Shown here: in pieces, positions 9,474-18,503 of the stretch | How positions within the stretch are numbered: the stretch's first letter is position 1 | How the letters are laid out: the number at the start of each line of letters is the position of its first letter | Source: Verrucomicrobia bacterium IMCC26134 | GTDB lineage: Bacteria; Verrucomicrobiota; Verrucomicrobiia; Opitutales; Opitutaceae | Assembly: GCA_000972765.1 (NCBI GenBank) | Contig: CP011265.1 | Coordinates: 1,364,001-1,428,000, forward strand | DNA: 64,000 bases | Direction of reading: 5' to 3' | Notes under the pieces: generated by a model | What the model was told of the DNA's origin: nothing | The model's input: only the letters and a program-made list of their open reading frames with translations | Database searches by the model: none | Position numbers and translations under genes: made by a program

Positions 9474-11024
9474 ATGAGTCATCGTTTTCAGCGAGTCGGT
9501 GTCGTTGCGGCGCTCGTGATGGGAGCATTTCTTTCGACGACGGTATGCCATGCTGAAGCCAAGCCGAATTCTCGACCGGACGTCGCGCAGTTTAAGCCTC
9601 AGGATCAGTATCCGACTGCCCCTAGCAACCGTGCCGGGATAACCTACGCAGGCGACGACACCGACTTCGCAAATCCCGAACGCGGGTGGTTCGTCTTCCG
9701 GGAACTGAAACCGCACGGCGACAACGTCAACTCTTGGGCCACCGATGCGCTGCTTGAGAACTACCACGCGCAGGGTTACCGGCTGGCCAAGCACATCCTT
9801 ATCATCCCAACGCGTTCCGAACCAATCCCGCAAAGCTTTCTCGACGACCTGCAGCGCGAGGCGGACTTGATGCGGAAGCACGGCTTCAAGGTCATCTACC
9901 GATTCAACTACAACTGGAACCACGACATCAACAACGAGGATGCGCCGGTTGCGATCACACTCTCGCACCTTGAGCAACTTCGGCCGTTTTTTACGGCAAA
10001 CATCGACGTGCTCTTCGCGATGGAAATGGGATTCATCGGCTTCTGGGGGGAGATGCACAGCTCGACGCAAGGCCACACGGTGCCGAAAACGGTAGGGCTT
10101 TCCGAAAGCGGCCAACGCATCCTGCACAAGGCGCTGGAGGTTTTCCCGCAGGAGCGCTTTGTCGCCGTGCGCTACCCGCAGATGATCTACCGTGATCCCA
10201 CGAATTATGGCTCGCTGGGCTTTCTAAAACCGCTCGATGAGGCGTCCGCCTACAACGGCTCCGAACAATCGCGACTGGCCGCGTGGTATGCCAACTTTGG
10301 CGCGGGAGAAAAACTTTATCACCGCGACGCGGAGCTGCTTTCCAAATGGGCACCCGAGACGCGGTATGTGCCGATGTGGGCGCACTGCGACCACTTCGAG
10401 GACGTGACGATGGACCCTCGGGAATGGCTCGAAATGGCCCGCAGGTTTCACTTCGTGGCGCTCAGCAATCCCAAGGATGAATCGTCCACGAGGGACATCT
10501 TTGACCGCTGGATAAAGGACGGTGCCTACGACAACTTTGCCAAGAAGCTCGGCTACCGCTTCCGACTCGTCCGTGCCGAATTGCCGAAGACGTTGAGACC
10601 TGACTCTGGCTGCGAGGTGAAGATCGAGATGGCCAACGACGGGTTCGGGCGCGTCACGAACCCACGCGCCGTCGAGTTGATCCTTCGCGGCCCGGCCACC
10701 TACGCCGACCGTCTCGATGACGCACGCGGCAACCGCCTCTGGCTTCCCGGTCCGGGTGAAACGAAGACCCTCGCATTCACCGCCGGACTCCCGGCCGAGA
10801 TGCTTCCGGGTGACTACGAGATGCTGCTGAACCTGCCTGATCCGCAGCCGTCCCTCGCCAGCAGATCCGACTTCAGCATCCGCTTGGAAAACGAGAAAAT
10901 ATGGGAAGCCGCAACCGGGTTCAATCGGCTCCTTCATGCGATCCACATTGAACCCAACGCGGATGGACAGCGCTACCAAGGCGCGCTGCAATTCACTCCG
11001 TGTAAAACTGGACCGCTACAATAG
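9474..11024 (+). CDS. Secreted DUF4874/DUF4832 protein (putative glycosidase)
   Basis: 516 residues with signal peptide (VGVVAALVMGAFLSTTVCHA). The mature part opens with TDFANPERGWFVFREL, the recognisable start of DUF4874. It continues as a TIM-barrel-like region (LRKHGFKVIYRFNYNW type strands, DVLFAMEMGFIGFWGEMHSS with glutamates at strand ends). It ends in a DUF4832 region with an Ig-like C-terminus (EVKIEMANDGFGRVTNPR). Proteins of this pair are found in polysaccharide-utilisation settings and are thought to be glycoside hydrolases, but no activity can be stated. It is collinear with the flanking genes. Confidence 0.75.
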   Translation: MSHRFQRVGVVAALVMGAFLSTTVCHAEAKPNSRPDVAQFKPQDQYPTAPSNRAGITYAGDDTDFANPERGWFVFRELKPHGDNVNSWATDALLENYHAQGYRLAKHILIIPTRSEPIPQSFLDDLQREADLMRKHGFKVIYRFNYNWNHDINNEDAPVAITLSHLEQLRPFFTANIDVLFAMEMGFIGFWGEMHSSTQGHTVPKTVGLSESGQRILHKALEVFPQERFVAVRYPQMIYRDPTNYGSLGFLKPLDEASAYNGSEQSRLAAWYANFGAGEKLYHRDAELLSKWAPETRYVPMWAHCDHFEDVTMDPREWLEMARRFHFVALSNPKDESSTRDIFDRWIKDGAYDNFAKKLGYRFRLVRAELPKTLRPDSGCEVKIEMANDGFGRVTNPRAVELILRGPATYADRLDDARGNRLWLPGPGETKTLAFTAGLPAEMLPGDYEMLLNLPDPQPSLASRSDFSIRLENEKIWEAATGFNRLLHAIHIEPNADGQRYQGALQFTPCKTGPLQ

Positions 11025-11059
11025 TCATCCGCACATCTGCTGAGTGCGATCAAGTGACC

Positions 11060-12040
11060 ATGAAAAAAAAGCCAACCATGCGAACCCACAGCTCTTCCCC
11101 CTACCTTGTCACTCTGCTTAGCTTTCTGCTGACACCGCTAACCCTAGCGCAACGCCCCGAACTCAAAACGGGGCCGAATGCCGATCTCGGCGGTGCTTCG
11201 CTCATGCCGGCGAATGATGAATGGAATCGCGGCGTCTCCAGGGACCCCGTAGACCCACGCAGCGATGCGATCATTGCCAGCATTGGCGCGGAGAAGGGAC
11301 TGCATGAGGACTTTGGCCTTGTCTGGCAGGGTGCACCGGGAGGCATACCGTATTACGTTGTCGGCGGCGATCAGCCGAAGGTGACGGTGATTTTCAACGA
11401 AGGCAAAGACGAGAGCGATCCAGGCCCGTATCCCATCCCGCCCGACGCGTGGATCGAAGGCGGCGCCAAAAGTGACGGCGACCGCCACGTGCTCGTGCTC
11501 GATAAGGACAACTGGAAACTCTACGAACTCTACCGCGCCTTCCCAGCCGACGGCGGTAAATCGTGGCATGCATACAGTGGCAGTGTGTTTGATTTGAAAG
11601 CGCCCACGCCACGCCCCGCAGGCTGGACGAGTGCCGATGCCGCCGGCCTGCCGATCCTACCCGGACTGGCCCGCTACGACGAGATTTGCGGCACCCGGAA
11701 ACTCACGCACGCCCTGCGCTTCACCGTCCAAAAATCCCGCCGCGCCTACGTGCCACCCGCCACGCACTTTGCCAGCCCGCACCAAGAGGAAAACCTGCCG
11801 CCCATGGGCATGCGCGTGCGCCTCAAGGCCAGCTTCGACACCAGCAAATACACCGGCGCGGCCCGAGTCATCCTCGAGGGATTGAAAACCCACGGCATGA
11901 TCCTCGCCGACAATGGTGGCGATTGGTTCATCAGCGGCGCACCGGATGAACGCTGGGTTCACGATGAACTTACCCCCATCCGAAACGTGAAGGGCAAGGA
12001 CTTTGAAGTCGTAAAAATGGGCACCCTGACGACCCGATGA
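11060..12040 (+). CDS. Secreted protein of unknown function (DESDPGPYPIP family)
   Basis: 326 residues from the ATG at 11060, with signal peptide (PYLVTLLSFLLTPLTLAQ). Marked by DPRSDAIIASIGAEKGLHEDFG, DESDPGPYPIPPDA, DGDRHVLVLDKDNWKLYELY, ALRFTVQKSRRAYVPPATHF and MILADNGGDWFISGAPDERW. This is a family I recognise as widespread in Planctomycetes, Verrucomicrobia and Acidobacteria but without assigned function. A decayed paralogue lies at 17735-18235. The run of prolines and conserved aromatic residues suggests a folded extracellular domain, possibly carbohydrate-active. Its end is followed by a 12 bp gap and then an 8-bp tandem repeat in front of the next gene. Confidence 0.75.
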   Translation: MKKKPTMRTHSSSPYLVTLLSFLLTPLTLAQRPELKTGPNADLGGASLMPANDEWNRGVSRDPVDPRSDAIIASIGAEKGLHEDFGLVWQGAPGGIPYYVVGGDQPKVTVIFNEGKDESDPGPYPIPPDAWIEGGAKSDGDRHVLVLDKDNWKLYELYRAFPADGGKSWHAYSGSVFDLKAPTPRPAGWTSADAAGLPILPGLARYDEICGTRKLTHALRFTVQKSRRAYVPPATHFASPHQEENLPPMGMRVRLKASFDTSKYTGAARVILEGLKTHGMILADNGGDWFISGAPDERWVHDELTPIRNVKGKDFEVVKMGTLTTR

Positions 12041-12052
12041 AGCATTCACCCC

Positions 12053-12100
12053 TTAACCCATTAACCCATTAACCCATTAACCCATTAACCCATTAACCCC
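12053..12100 (+). repeat. 8-bp tandem repeat (TTAACCCA)n directly before a start codon
   Basis: Five perfect copies of TTAACCCA (12053-12092) and a sixth ending in C instead of A (12093-12100). They abut the ATG at 12101 with no intervening base. The array occupies the whole ribosome-binding region. An 8-bp array of this kind can slip during replication, so its length could change the spacing of upstream signals. It does not lie inside a coding frame. Confidence 0.95.
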
Positions 12101-13330
12101 ATGAGCCATTCCCGGCGTTTTTTCCCAGCCACCCTCACGCTTGCGCGGCTCTCCCTGGCCCTTCTGTTGCCACTGACCAGCGTGGCTGTCCCCTTGCCGA
12201 CCGCCGTCAGCCCTCAAGGCACCTTGCTGCGCGGAGGTGCCGAGATCTTTCCCTTTGGCATCTATCATACTTCATGGATCGGCGAGCGCTATGGGGACGA
12301 GCGCGCTCAAGACCTGCTCGCCATCCACGACAACGGTCTTCGCATCCTGATGACCACCCTTGACCCCACCAGCCGACAATCCGATTTCACTCTTCTCGAC
12401 GACGCGGCTCGGCGCGACATGGGCGTCATGGCCGAGCTTTACCTTCCCGCCCTCGGCCTACTAATCGATCAAATGAAGAGTTACCCTGCCATCATCTCCT
12501 GGCAGATCGGTGATGATTTTAATGTCACGTCTTCAGAAAATTACTGCTCGCCCGAGCTCCTCAAGGAACGCCACGAGTTGGCTAGGGCGCACGACCCCAA
12601 CCACGTCACCTACGCAAGCGGCGGTTCTGCGCCGGTGGCGCGGTATCGGTCATTCAAAGACTATCAAGGCTGCATCAACATGATCGGCATCCAATGCTAT
12701 CCCGTGGACAACAAGCCGGATTTTCCTGATGAACTGATGCTTGAGCTTTGTTTCCAACAGCTTCAATCACGAGTTGGGGAAATCGAAGGCTCGGGCATTG
12801 TCCCCATCGCCAACTTGCAATCCTTCAGTTGGTCGAAAAAGGGCATTTTCCCCACTCCCTCCGAATCTCGAAACATGCTCTATGGCGCACTCGCCGCAGG
12901 GGTGAAGGGCGTCTTGTATTACACATTCTACGACGGCACGCCTATCAACGGCCACGTGACGCTGAACCAGCAGAACCCGGCACTTTGGGACGAAATCAGG
13001 AAGCAGTCCAAGGAGATCAACCAACTCGCTCCGTTTCTCCTCAAGGGCACCCGCCGCGCCCTCACGTCCAACGCGGAGCATGTCCATGTTTTCATGTGGG
13101 AAAACGACTCGAAGAAAATCCTCGTGGTCTTCAGCACCGACCGAAGCGTCGCGCGGGATTTGCGCGCGGAAATTCCCAATTCGGCAGGCGAAACACTCTC
13201 AACTCTATTTGCCAACCGGCCGGCCGGATTGGAACTCAAAGACGGCATCCTAAACGGCAGGATTAGCCCCGAGGAAGTTCACGTATATTCTGTCTCGGAG
13301 TCCGCCCAACTCCGCCCCCTCGAACAATAA
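12101..13330 (+). CDS. Secreted TIM-barrel protein, putative glycoside hydrolase
   Basis: 409 residues with a signal peptide (LARLSLALLLPLTSVAVPL). After it comes a barrel-like series: IFPFGIYHTSWIGERYGDE, DNGLRILMTTLD, MGVMAELYLPA, AIISWQIGDDFN, INMIGIQCYPV, VPIANLQSFSW and GVKGVLYYTFYDG. The strands and the closing aromatic strand look like clan GH-A hydrolases (GH2/GH5/GH42 class). However, no clear catalytic Glu pair in the usual context can be named, so this is a fold-level call. The ATG directly follows the TTAACCCA array. It runs into the GH114-like pseudogene 30 bp downstream. Confidence 0.65.
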   Translation: MSHSRRFFPATLTLARLSLALLLPLTSVAVPLPTAVSPQGTLLRGGAEIFPFGIYHTSWIGERYGDERAQDLLAIHDNGLRILMTTLDPTSRQSDFTLLDDAARRDMGVMAELYLPALGLLIDQMKSYPAIISWQIGDDFNVTSSENYCSPELLKERHELARAHDPNHVTYASGGSAPVARYRSFKDYQGCINMIGIQCYPVDNKPDFPDELMLELCFQQLQSRVGEIEGSGIVPIANLQSFSWSKKGIFPTPSESRNMLYGALAAGVKGVLYYTFYDGTPINGHVTLNQQNPALWDEIRKQSKEINQLAPFLLKGTRRALTSNAEHVHVFMWENDSKKILVVFSTDRSVARDLRAEIPNSAGETLSTLFANRPAGLELKDGILNGRISPEEVHVYSVSESAQLRPLEQ

Positions 13331-13360
13331 TCCCCAAGAAATCAGTCGTAAAAATCAGCC

Positions 13361-14290
13361 ATGAAAACACCTGCCTTCGTCGTCTCTATTTTGATTCTTA
13401 TCCTGGCGCAATTTGCCCGCGCGGAATCCTCTCCCGCGTCGTTCGCCTACATCCTGCAGGCCGATTCCTTCGCGAAAAAAAACCTGCGGCCGTCGCGCAG
13501 CTCAGGGATTGCGATCGCGATTGGATCGTCCTCGATGCGACCTTCGCTGGCGACACGCCGTGGGAGCGGGCCGATCTCGACGCGATCCGCAGCGGTAAGG
13601 AAGGGCGGAAAGTGGTCGCCTACATCTCCATAGGCGATGCGGAGAGCTACCGTTCCTACTGGCGCCCCGAGTGGGGCAGCAATGGCAAGCGCACCGCCGC
13701 CGCGCCGGCTTGGCTCGGGATCGAAAACCCGGACTGGAAGGGGAATTTCAGGTCAAATATTGGAACGCCGAATGGCAGAATATCATGCTGGCCGCGATTG
13801 ACGACGCGATGGCGTGCGGTTTCGACGGCGTGTATTTGGATATCGTGGACGGCTTCGAGACGTATGAGCAGAACGGCGAGGATTTCATCGATGACCGCAT
13901 GAACCCCGAGACGAAGCACACCTATCGCCGCGACATGGTGGACTGGGTGAAAGCCATCGCCGCCCGCGCCCGCGCGAAAAATTCCGCTGCGCTTATCATC
14001 CCGCAGAACGGCTCCCAGCTCGTCGCCAATGGCGACTTCGTCGAAGTCATAAGCGCCATCGGCATCGAGGACCTGTTTGCCAATGGCAAAAAGCTCCAGC
14101 CCGACTCGCACACGGATGAAATCCTCGGCCATCTGAAAAAATGGCTGCGGCAAAGAAGCCCGACCTGCTCATCGAATATCCGAAGAAGCCGGACCTGCAG
14201 GCGCAGTCAAAGAAATTGGCCGAGGAGAACGGTCTCGTTTGGCTCGTGGCGGATCGTCAGCTCAAGACGCTTGGCGAATCCGGCGAGTGA
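13361..14290 (+). pseudogene. GH114/TM1410-like endo-galactosaminidase gene with three frameshifts
   Basis: The protein is spread over three frames. Frame 2 gives a signal peptide and ASFAYILQADSFAKKN. Frame 1 gives DRDWIVLDATF, VVAYISIGDAESYRSYW and WLGIENPDWKGNF. Frame 3 gives VKYWNAEWQNIML, FDGVYLDIVDGFETY and AALIIPQNGSQL. The end reads in frame 1 or 2 again, KKPDLLIEYPKKPDLQ to a stop at 14288. The shifts fall near 13475-13490 (beside an A8 run), 13749 (one C missing in TTTC-AGG) and 14138-14143 (an A6 run where A7 restores the frame). Each shift is repaired by a single added base. The domain matches GH114/TM1410 endo-alpha-1,4-polygalactosaminidase-like proteins. Two of the three lesions are in homopolymers, so sequencing error must be considered. 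Confidence 0.8.
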
Positions 14291-14326
14291 GGCTCTGGCC
14301 CATGCCGGAAGACTCCAGCACGCCGC

Positions 14327-16279
14327 TCACTTCTTCGGGGTGCGGATGATGATTTCAACGAGCTCCTTCCGGGCCGCCGCCCATACATCAGGATCAATCG
14401 CCCAGGAAATATCGCCACGCTGCCAGGTCGGGTCCTCCGGATCGGCTACGCCCAGCTCCCAGGCAACCTTGGGAACCATCCGTTCCACAATCTTGGTCGT
14501 TGCCGCTTCATCGATGCGTCCCGCCAAGGTGAGATAATCGTGATCTTGCAATCCGCGCCGCCACTGCTTGAGGCGCAGGCTGGCGAACGGTCCCTTTACG
14601 CCATAGGAGGAAGCGGGATAGAGTTTGTCCGTGCCCGGATACATGAGCACGCCGTCGCCGTTGGCATAATTTGCTCCCGTTTCTCCCGCGCTCGGATCGC
14701 GCCGCGTCGTGGGGCCAAACGTTTTTGCCGTGGTGAAAAGATCTGTTTTGTTTCCGCCGCCTTCGCGGTTGGTATAAAAGGTGGCTTCCCAAAAAAAATA
14801 ACTATCCACTTTGAAGCGATATTGAATCCAGCTATTCACCCAGAGGGAAACTCCGTCGTCCTCCGTGCAGAAGGAACCGCCAAAAGGGCGCACTCCGTTG
14901 TAGAGATAAAATTTACGGTCAGGTTTGTCCGTGTATTCCGGCAGCGCCTGCTCCCAGTCTTTGGCCACGCCCAGGCTGAGTTGCGAGGCAACCACGTTGA
15001 TCGTTGGCACGTGCTTGGCCGCAGCGGGTAGCTGGACCGTCGCCATCGAGGGCATCCGTTTTCCGACGCCCGGATTCCGGGCCATCCACTGCGCCCATTT
15101 TTCGGTCGGGCCAAAATCTTTCGACTCATCAATCAGGTAGAGAAAGTAGTCCACTTGAGGCGCGTTCGCATCGAACCAGTTGACCCACGCGTCGCAGTGT
15201 TTCTGGATCGATTTTTCGTTCTGCCAATCCTTTGGAATCCCGTAGGTCCGGACGGAATAAACGGTGTTACCCACCCCGGCGCCCGGGCCGTCATATCCAT
15301 TGGGGGCGCTGAAGAAATCTCCTTTCAGGCGTGCGGCAAAATGGTCGTTGGGACGATCCTGCGTTTTGTCTTCGTGTTCCAGGCCGCTGGAATCTCCGAT
15401 GAGGGAAATCTTATGCCGGTGGGCGAGGAGGAAGTGGCGGTCTTGGATGGTTTTTCCCAAAGCCTCCTCCTGCGGATCATCAATCCAGCTTTTTCCCAGA
15501 TAACGCTCGTTGATATTGGAGCCGGACAAAAATAGCATACTCTTACCAGTGGGCACATCAGGCAGGGCAAAGGTATAAACGGTCAGCGTCACGGGCACGC
15601 GCTTCGTCGGGCCGCCCGCCTCCTCCACGGTCACCTCGCCCTTGTAAACACCAGGCGCGGTGCTTTTGGGGATGTAAACATCGGCCCAAATGCTCTGGTT
15701 GCGGCCGGCCGCGATAGCGAAAGGCGGCACTAGTTCCAGCGGCACCGCGATGTCGGGGTAGGCCCTGTCGTGATCCGGACGATCCGACCAACCCGTCCCC
15801 GCCTTGGCGTGTCCATCGTCGCTCCACGGCCGCCGCAATCGCTCCGGCACATGCCGCTCGTCGTAGGTCTCGTAATTGTTGCCGATCGAAAGCCCTTGGA
15901 TGGGCAAATACCGGACAAAGAAAAGTTCGATGGGACGTCCCACCCAATTAAAAACACCATCGCCGGCAACGGCCTTGGATTGGATTTTTCCGCCCTTGGC
16001 TTTCAGCGTATCAAAGCGAACCTTCACGTCCTTCGCGCCTGTTTTCGCGGCTTCCAGCACGAGGTTAAAGCTCACCACTTCGTTGGCCGCACCGGAGAGG
16101 CAAATGGTCCCGCCGTTCCACAAGTAACTGTGAACCTTACGGCCGTTGGGTGAACCCACCCGAAGCTCGTCCTGGCTGACTTTGTCGCCTCCATCGTTGC
16201 CCCAAATGGCCGTGATTTCTGCACCCAACGGTGCGGCTTCAAGAAGGAGAATGATGAGAAACGTGACGGGGGATTTCAT
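14327..16279 (-). CDS. Secreted DUF4091 (GH123-like) glycoside hydrolase
   Basis: 650 residues on the minus strand, convergent with the GH114-like pseudogene (36 bp apart). Signal peptide MKSPVTFLIILLLEAAPLGA. An N-terminal beta-rich domain is followed by a barrel (VDYFLYLIDESKDFGPTEKW with adjacent Asp-Glu). Then comes the DUF4091 C-terminal domain, with YFFWEATFYTNREGG, NGDGVLMYPG and LRLKQWRRGLQDHDYL. DUF4091 proteins include or resemble GH123 N-acetylgalactosaminidases. The DE in LIDESKD is the likely catalytic pair of this class, which is inference. The gene is complete at both ends and has no close partner in its own direction. Confidence 0.82.
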   Translation of the reverse strand: MKSPVTFLIILLLEAAPLGAEITAIWGNDGGDKVSQDELRVGSPNGRKVHSYLWNGGTICLSGAANEVVSFNLVLEAAKTGAKDVKVRFDTLKAKGGKIQSKAVAGDGVFNWVGRPIELFFVRYLPIQGLSIGNNYETYDERHVPERLRRPWSDDGHAKAGTGWSDRPDHDRAYPDIAVPLELVPPFAIAAGRNQSIWADVYIPKSTAPGVYKGEVTVEEAGGPTKRVPVTLTVYTFALPDVPTGKSMLFLSGSNINERYLGKSWIDDPQEEALGKTIQDRHFLLAHRHKISLIGDSSGLEHEDKTQDRPNDHFAARLKGDFFSAPNGYDGPGAGVGNTVYSVRTYGIPKDWQNEKSIQKHCDAWVNWFDANAPQVDYFLYLIDESKDFGPTEKWAQWMARNPGVGKRMPSMATVQLPAAAKHVPTINVVASQLSLGVAKDWEQALPEYTDKPDRKFYLYNGVRPFGGSFCTEDDGVSLWVNSWIQYRFKVDSYFFWEATFYTNREGGGNKTDLFTTAKTFGPTTRRDPSAGETGANYANGDGVLMYPGTDKLYPASSYGVKGPFASLRLKQWRRGLQDHDYLTLAGRIDEAATTKIVERMVPKVAWELGVADPEDPTWQRGDISWAIDPDVWAAARKELVEIIIRTPKK

Positions 16280-16676
16280 TAGATTGTTCGGCCCATTTCG
16301 TCCGGCCTGACGAACGGGGAGAGATCGTAACGCGTGAACCTTAAGAGAGGGTGGTAAACCACAACCCGACTATGGGGGCCGCCAAGGAACTCCCCGGCCA
16401 TCTCCTCATTTAAAAAAATTATTAACCCAGCTTGGCCTCTGGAGGATCACCATGCCTTGTCTCGAGCTTGGAAAACAGAACCCCGTGCTCGCTTCTTGCG
16501 CTTAGTGTATTCGGGCCCCGCTATATGTCTCCCGCGCGGATTGCGTTTGTGCTCATCGTCCATCCGGTCGGTCAGTTTGGGTGTATATTGCCCCTGCACG
16601 TTATCTACACTGTTTAATCACGGGGATAGGTTCTTGGTTTGACGCTTCTCCCTAGCTAGACCAGATGAGTTTAGGA
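16280..16676. other. Intergenic stretch, nothing identified
   Basis: About 400 bp between the starts and ends of minus-strand genes. It holds the promoter region of the DUF4091 gene (right of 16279) and sequence downstream of the pseudopilin. I find no RNA gene, coding frame with family features, or strong terminator in it. Short open frames here lack any recognisable pattern. Confidence 0.5.
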
Positions 16677-17417
16677 CTATTTACCGTCCCAAACATCCTG
16701 GCCGATGGCGTCGTTGGGAGCGGCAGCCATCAGGGCATCTAGAGTGTATCTTTTCGTATGCCCATCTACAAAGAGGACATGAATTGCGTCTTTATGGCGA
16801 AATGAGAGAATCTTGCGAGCCGCCGGAGCGGCGGCGATGTCTGTTTGGCCTTCTGTGAAGTTGATGCCTGCACCGCCGGCGGCGATGTTACCGGTCGCGT
16901 CCACCAAGGCATCAAGCAAAAGGAAAGTCCTCGAGGGGTTTGGGATTGATGAAGCGAGACGCGGTCCGTTGGGGGCGGCGGCGCCCGCTGCATTGGTTTT
17001 TTCGAGCACATACGTGGCCACGTATTGAATTATATTAACCTTGGTAGGATCGGGCTGGATTTCTTCTCCGGGGCAATAATATATTTTGCTGCTCAATGAC
17101 TTGTTGGTGCCAGTCTGGGTGGGTATGTATGGATAAAGAGCTTTGGCCCAGTTGAGATTATTAACGGGATCATCGGGAGCATAGTTATATCGGAGTCGCG
17201 GATAGTAACCTTTGTTGTCCGATGGGTAGAGATTGATAGCCACGCCAATTTGACGAAGGTTAGAGACGCAGTTAGCTCCTTTGGCGGTTTTGCGGACCGA
17301 GCCCACGGTGGGGATGAGGATCGCGGCAAGAATGCCAATAATGGCAATCACGGTAAGGAGCTCAATGAGGGTAAAGCCTCGCGAGGCACGGGGAGATGCT
17401 AGGCAATATTTTTTCAT
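16677..17417 (-). CDS. Type II/IV pseudopilin-like protein with H-x(n)-DG C-terminus
   Basis: 246 residues. The N-terminus has a prepilin peptidase site and hydrophobic helix: RGFTLIELLTVIAIIGILAA, with Glu at +5. The soluble part contains NLRQIGVAINLYPSDNKGYY. It ends with FRHKDAIHVLFVDGHTKRY, the H-x(n)-DG signature of the large pseudopilin families of Planctomycetes, Verrucomicrobia and Lentisphaerae. Such proteins are processed at the inner membrane and assembled by type II secretion or type IV pilus machinery, and often sit beside sulfatases. The upstream region contains a ~200 bp block repeated in front of the 18504-18830 gene, so the two may be co-regulated. Confidence 0.9.
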   Translation of the reverse strand: MKKYCLASPRASRGFTLIELLTVIAIIGILAAILIPTVGSVRKTAKGANCVSNLRQIGVAINLYPSDNKGYYPRLRYNYAPDDPVNNLNWAKALYPYIPTQTGTNKSLSSKIYYCPGEEIQPDPTKVNIIQYVATYVLEKTNAAGAAAPNGPRLASSIPNPSRTFLLLDALVDATGNIAAGGAGINFTEGQTDIAAAPAARKILSFRHKDAIHVLFVDGHTKRYTLDALMAAAPNDAIGQDVWDGK

Positions 17418-17521
17418 GTCGGAATGGGCGTGGGAGGCAGCTTGCCTACTCGAAACAAATACCTATAAAATCTTCGGAACTGGGGAGCAAATTAGCGAAA
17501 ATGCAGGAGGGACCAATAGTG

Positions 17522-17722
17522 AACTCCCAATTGCCCATAAAATCTTACGCGAAAATTTCAGATGCGACGCAAAAACAATAACGAATAGATCGTTCGTCCA
17601 ATTAAAGCGTGCACCAAATTCTACTCAGAGAAAGTGTGACGCAATGGCGGAATTAGGAGCGTGTTTACGTTGAGCCTCGATCGGAACGTTCCGTCGATTT
17701 TAACCGTTCGCATCATTCTTGG
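17522..17722 (-). promoter_or_regulatory. Upstream duplicated block, copy A (before the pseudopilin)
   Basis: About 200 bp that align with 18877-19080 in the same orientation. Shared anchor words are AACTCCC, ATCTTACGCGAAAATTT, TTAAAGCGT-CACCAAATTCTA, TTGAGCCT, GATCGGAACGTTC and TCGATTTT, with divergent filler between them. The block begins 105 bp upstream of the pseudopilin start. Because the duplicate also lies just upstream of a minus-strand gene, a promoter or operator role is the simplest explanation. Confidence 0.75.
17682..17693. promoter_or_regulatory. Perfect 12-bp palindrome CGGAACGTTCCG
   Basis: CGGAACGTTCCG is its own reverse complement and lies within copy A of the duplicated upstream block, flanked by CGAT on both sides. 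An equivalent site with one mismatch is at 19038-19049. It looks like a repressor or activator operator for a dimeric regulator (LacI-type sites are of this size), which is inference; no regulator gene is in the window. Confidence 0.6.
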
Positions 17723-17734
17723 TGGGTTGCTGCT

Positions 17735-18235
17735 TGGTTCGCTGGTTCTCGCGCAACATCACAAACTTCAAATGATGCCAAATTCCTATCTCGGCTGAGC
17801 GATACTCTCATGTCTGCGAATTAAGAATGGAATCGCGAAGCCTCCAAAAAACCGTGGACCTTCGCAGCGATGCAATCATTGCCCGCATCCGTGCTGAAGA
17901 CTCACTGCACGAGGACGTTGGGTTTGACTGGCAGGGTGCGCAACCAAGCATTATCTACTTTCCCCGTGGCGATTAGCAGAAGTTGCTGGTGACTTTCAAT
18001 AAAGGCAAAGTCGAGAGAGATTCCGTCTCACATCGCATCCTGCCCGATTCACGGGCCGAAGGCGCCTCGAAACGAAGGCCTCCTCCATTGTGCTCTTGCT
18101 CGATAAGGACACTCGGAAACTCACGCATGCCCTGCGCTTCACGGACAAGATACCCAATCGGGCCTAGGTGCCACCAGTCAGGCACTTTGCCAGTCGGCTC
18201 AAAGAGTTAATCCTGCCGGCCCATGGTCCTTAAAA
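17735..18235 (+). pseudogene. Decayed paralogue of the 11060-12040 gene
   Basis: Nucleotide alignment with 11140-11800 is clear: GAATGGAATCGCG, GCAGCGATGCAATCATTGCC, CTGGCAGGGTGC and GTGCCACC with GCACTTTGCCAG recur in order. In-frame stops include TAA after the GCGAA segment, TAG in CGATTAGCAG, and TAG where the intact gene has the TAC of RAYVPP. The segment between the two GGAAACTC words of the intact gene (11514 and 11697) is missing, and a single GGAAACTC remains at 18114. That points to a deletion between 8-bp direct repeats. The 5' signal peptide is also eroded. It is not expressed as a full protein. Confidence 0.85.
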
Positions 18236-18453
18236 TGTAAGACCCGAACATGGGACGGGCTCCATAACTCCGTTCCTGTTAGGCAGGCTCTGTAAACCTA
18301 GTAATCTTAGACTAGCCACTCGCGGAATTCGTTGGCATGTGCCCGTCATCATCCAGATGCCGCAAGGGACACAGGCCAACGTCGAAAGGGGACACTCGAG
18401 TTCAATTAATGTTACCGTCTCCAGAGAAAACCCGCGATGCATGCGAACGCGGC

Positions 18454-18473
18454 GGGGGTGGGGGAGGGGGGGG
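18454..18473 (+). other. G-run (G5-T-G5-A-G8), potential quadruplex
   Basis: The + strand reads five G, T, five G, A, eight G. This gives enough G-triplets for an intramolecular quadruplex. It lies 31 bp beyond the stop of the minus-strand gene at 18504-18830, so it would be a C-run in that transcript's 3' end. It could be a structural block or a mutation and sequencing hotspot. Confidence 0.7.
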
Positions 18474-18503
18474 ATTTACGAAGCAACGGGCCTCGCCCAG
18501 ATC

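Noticed and set aside
12053-12100. TTAACCC-type repeat as telomere-like or CRISPR sequence
   Set aside because: Only six 8-bp units without spacers, inside a bacterial operon; a simple tandem repeat explains it.
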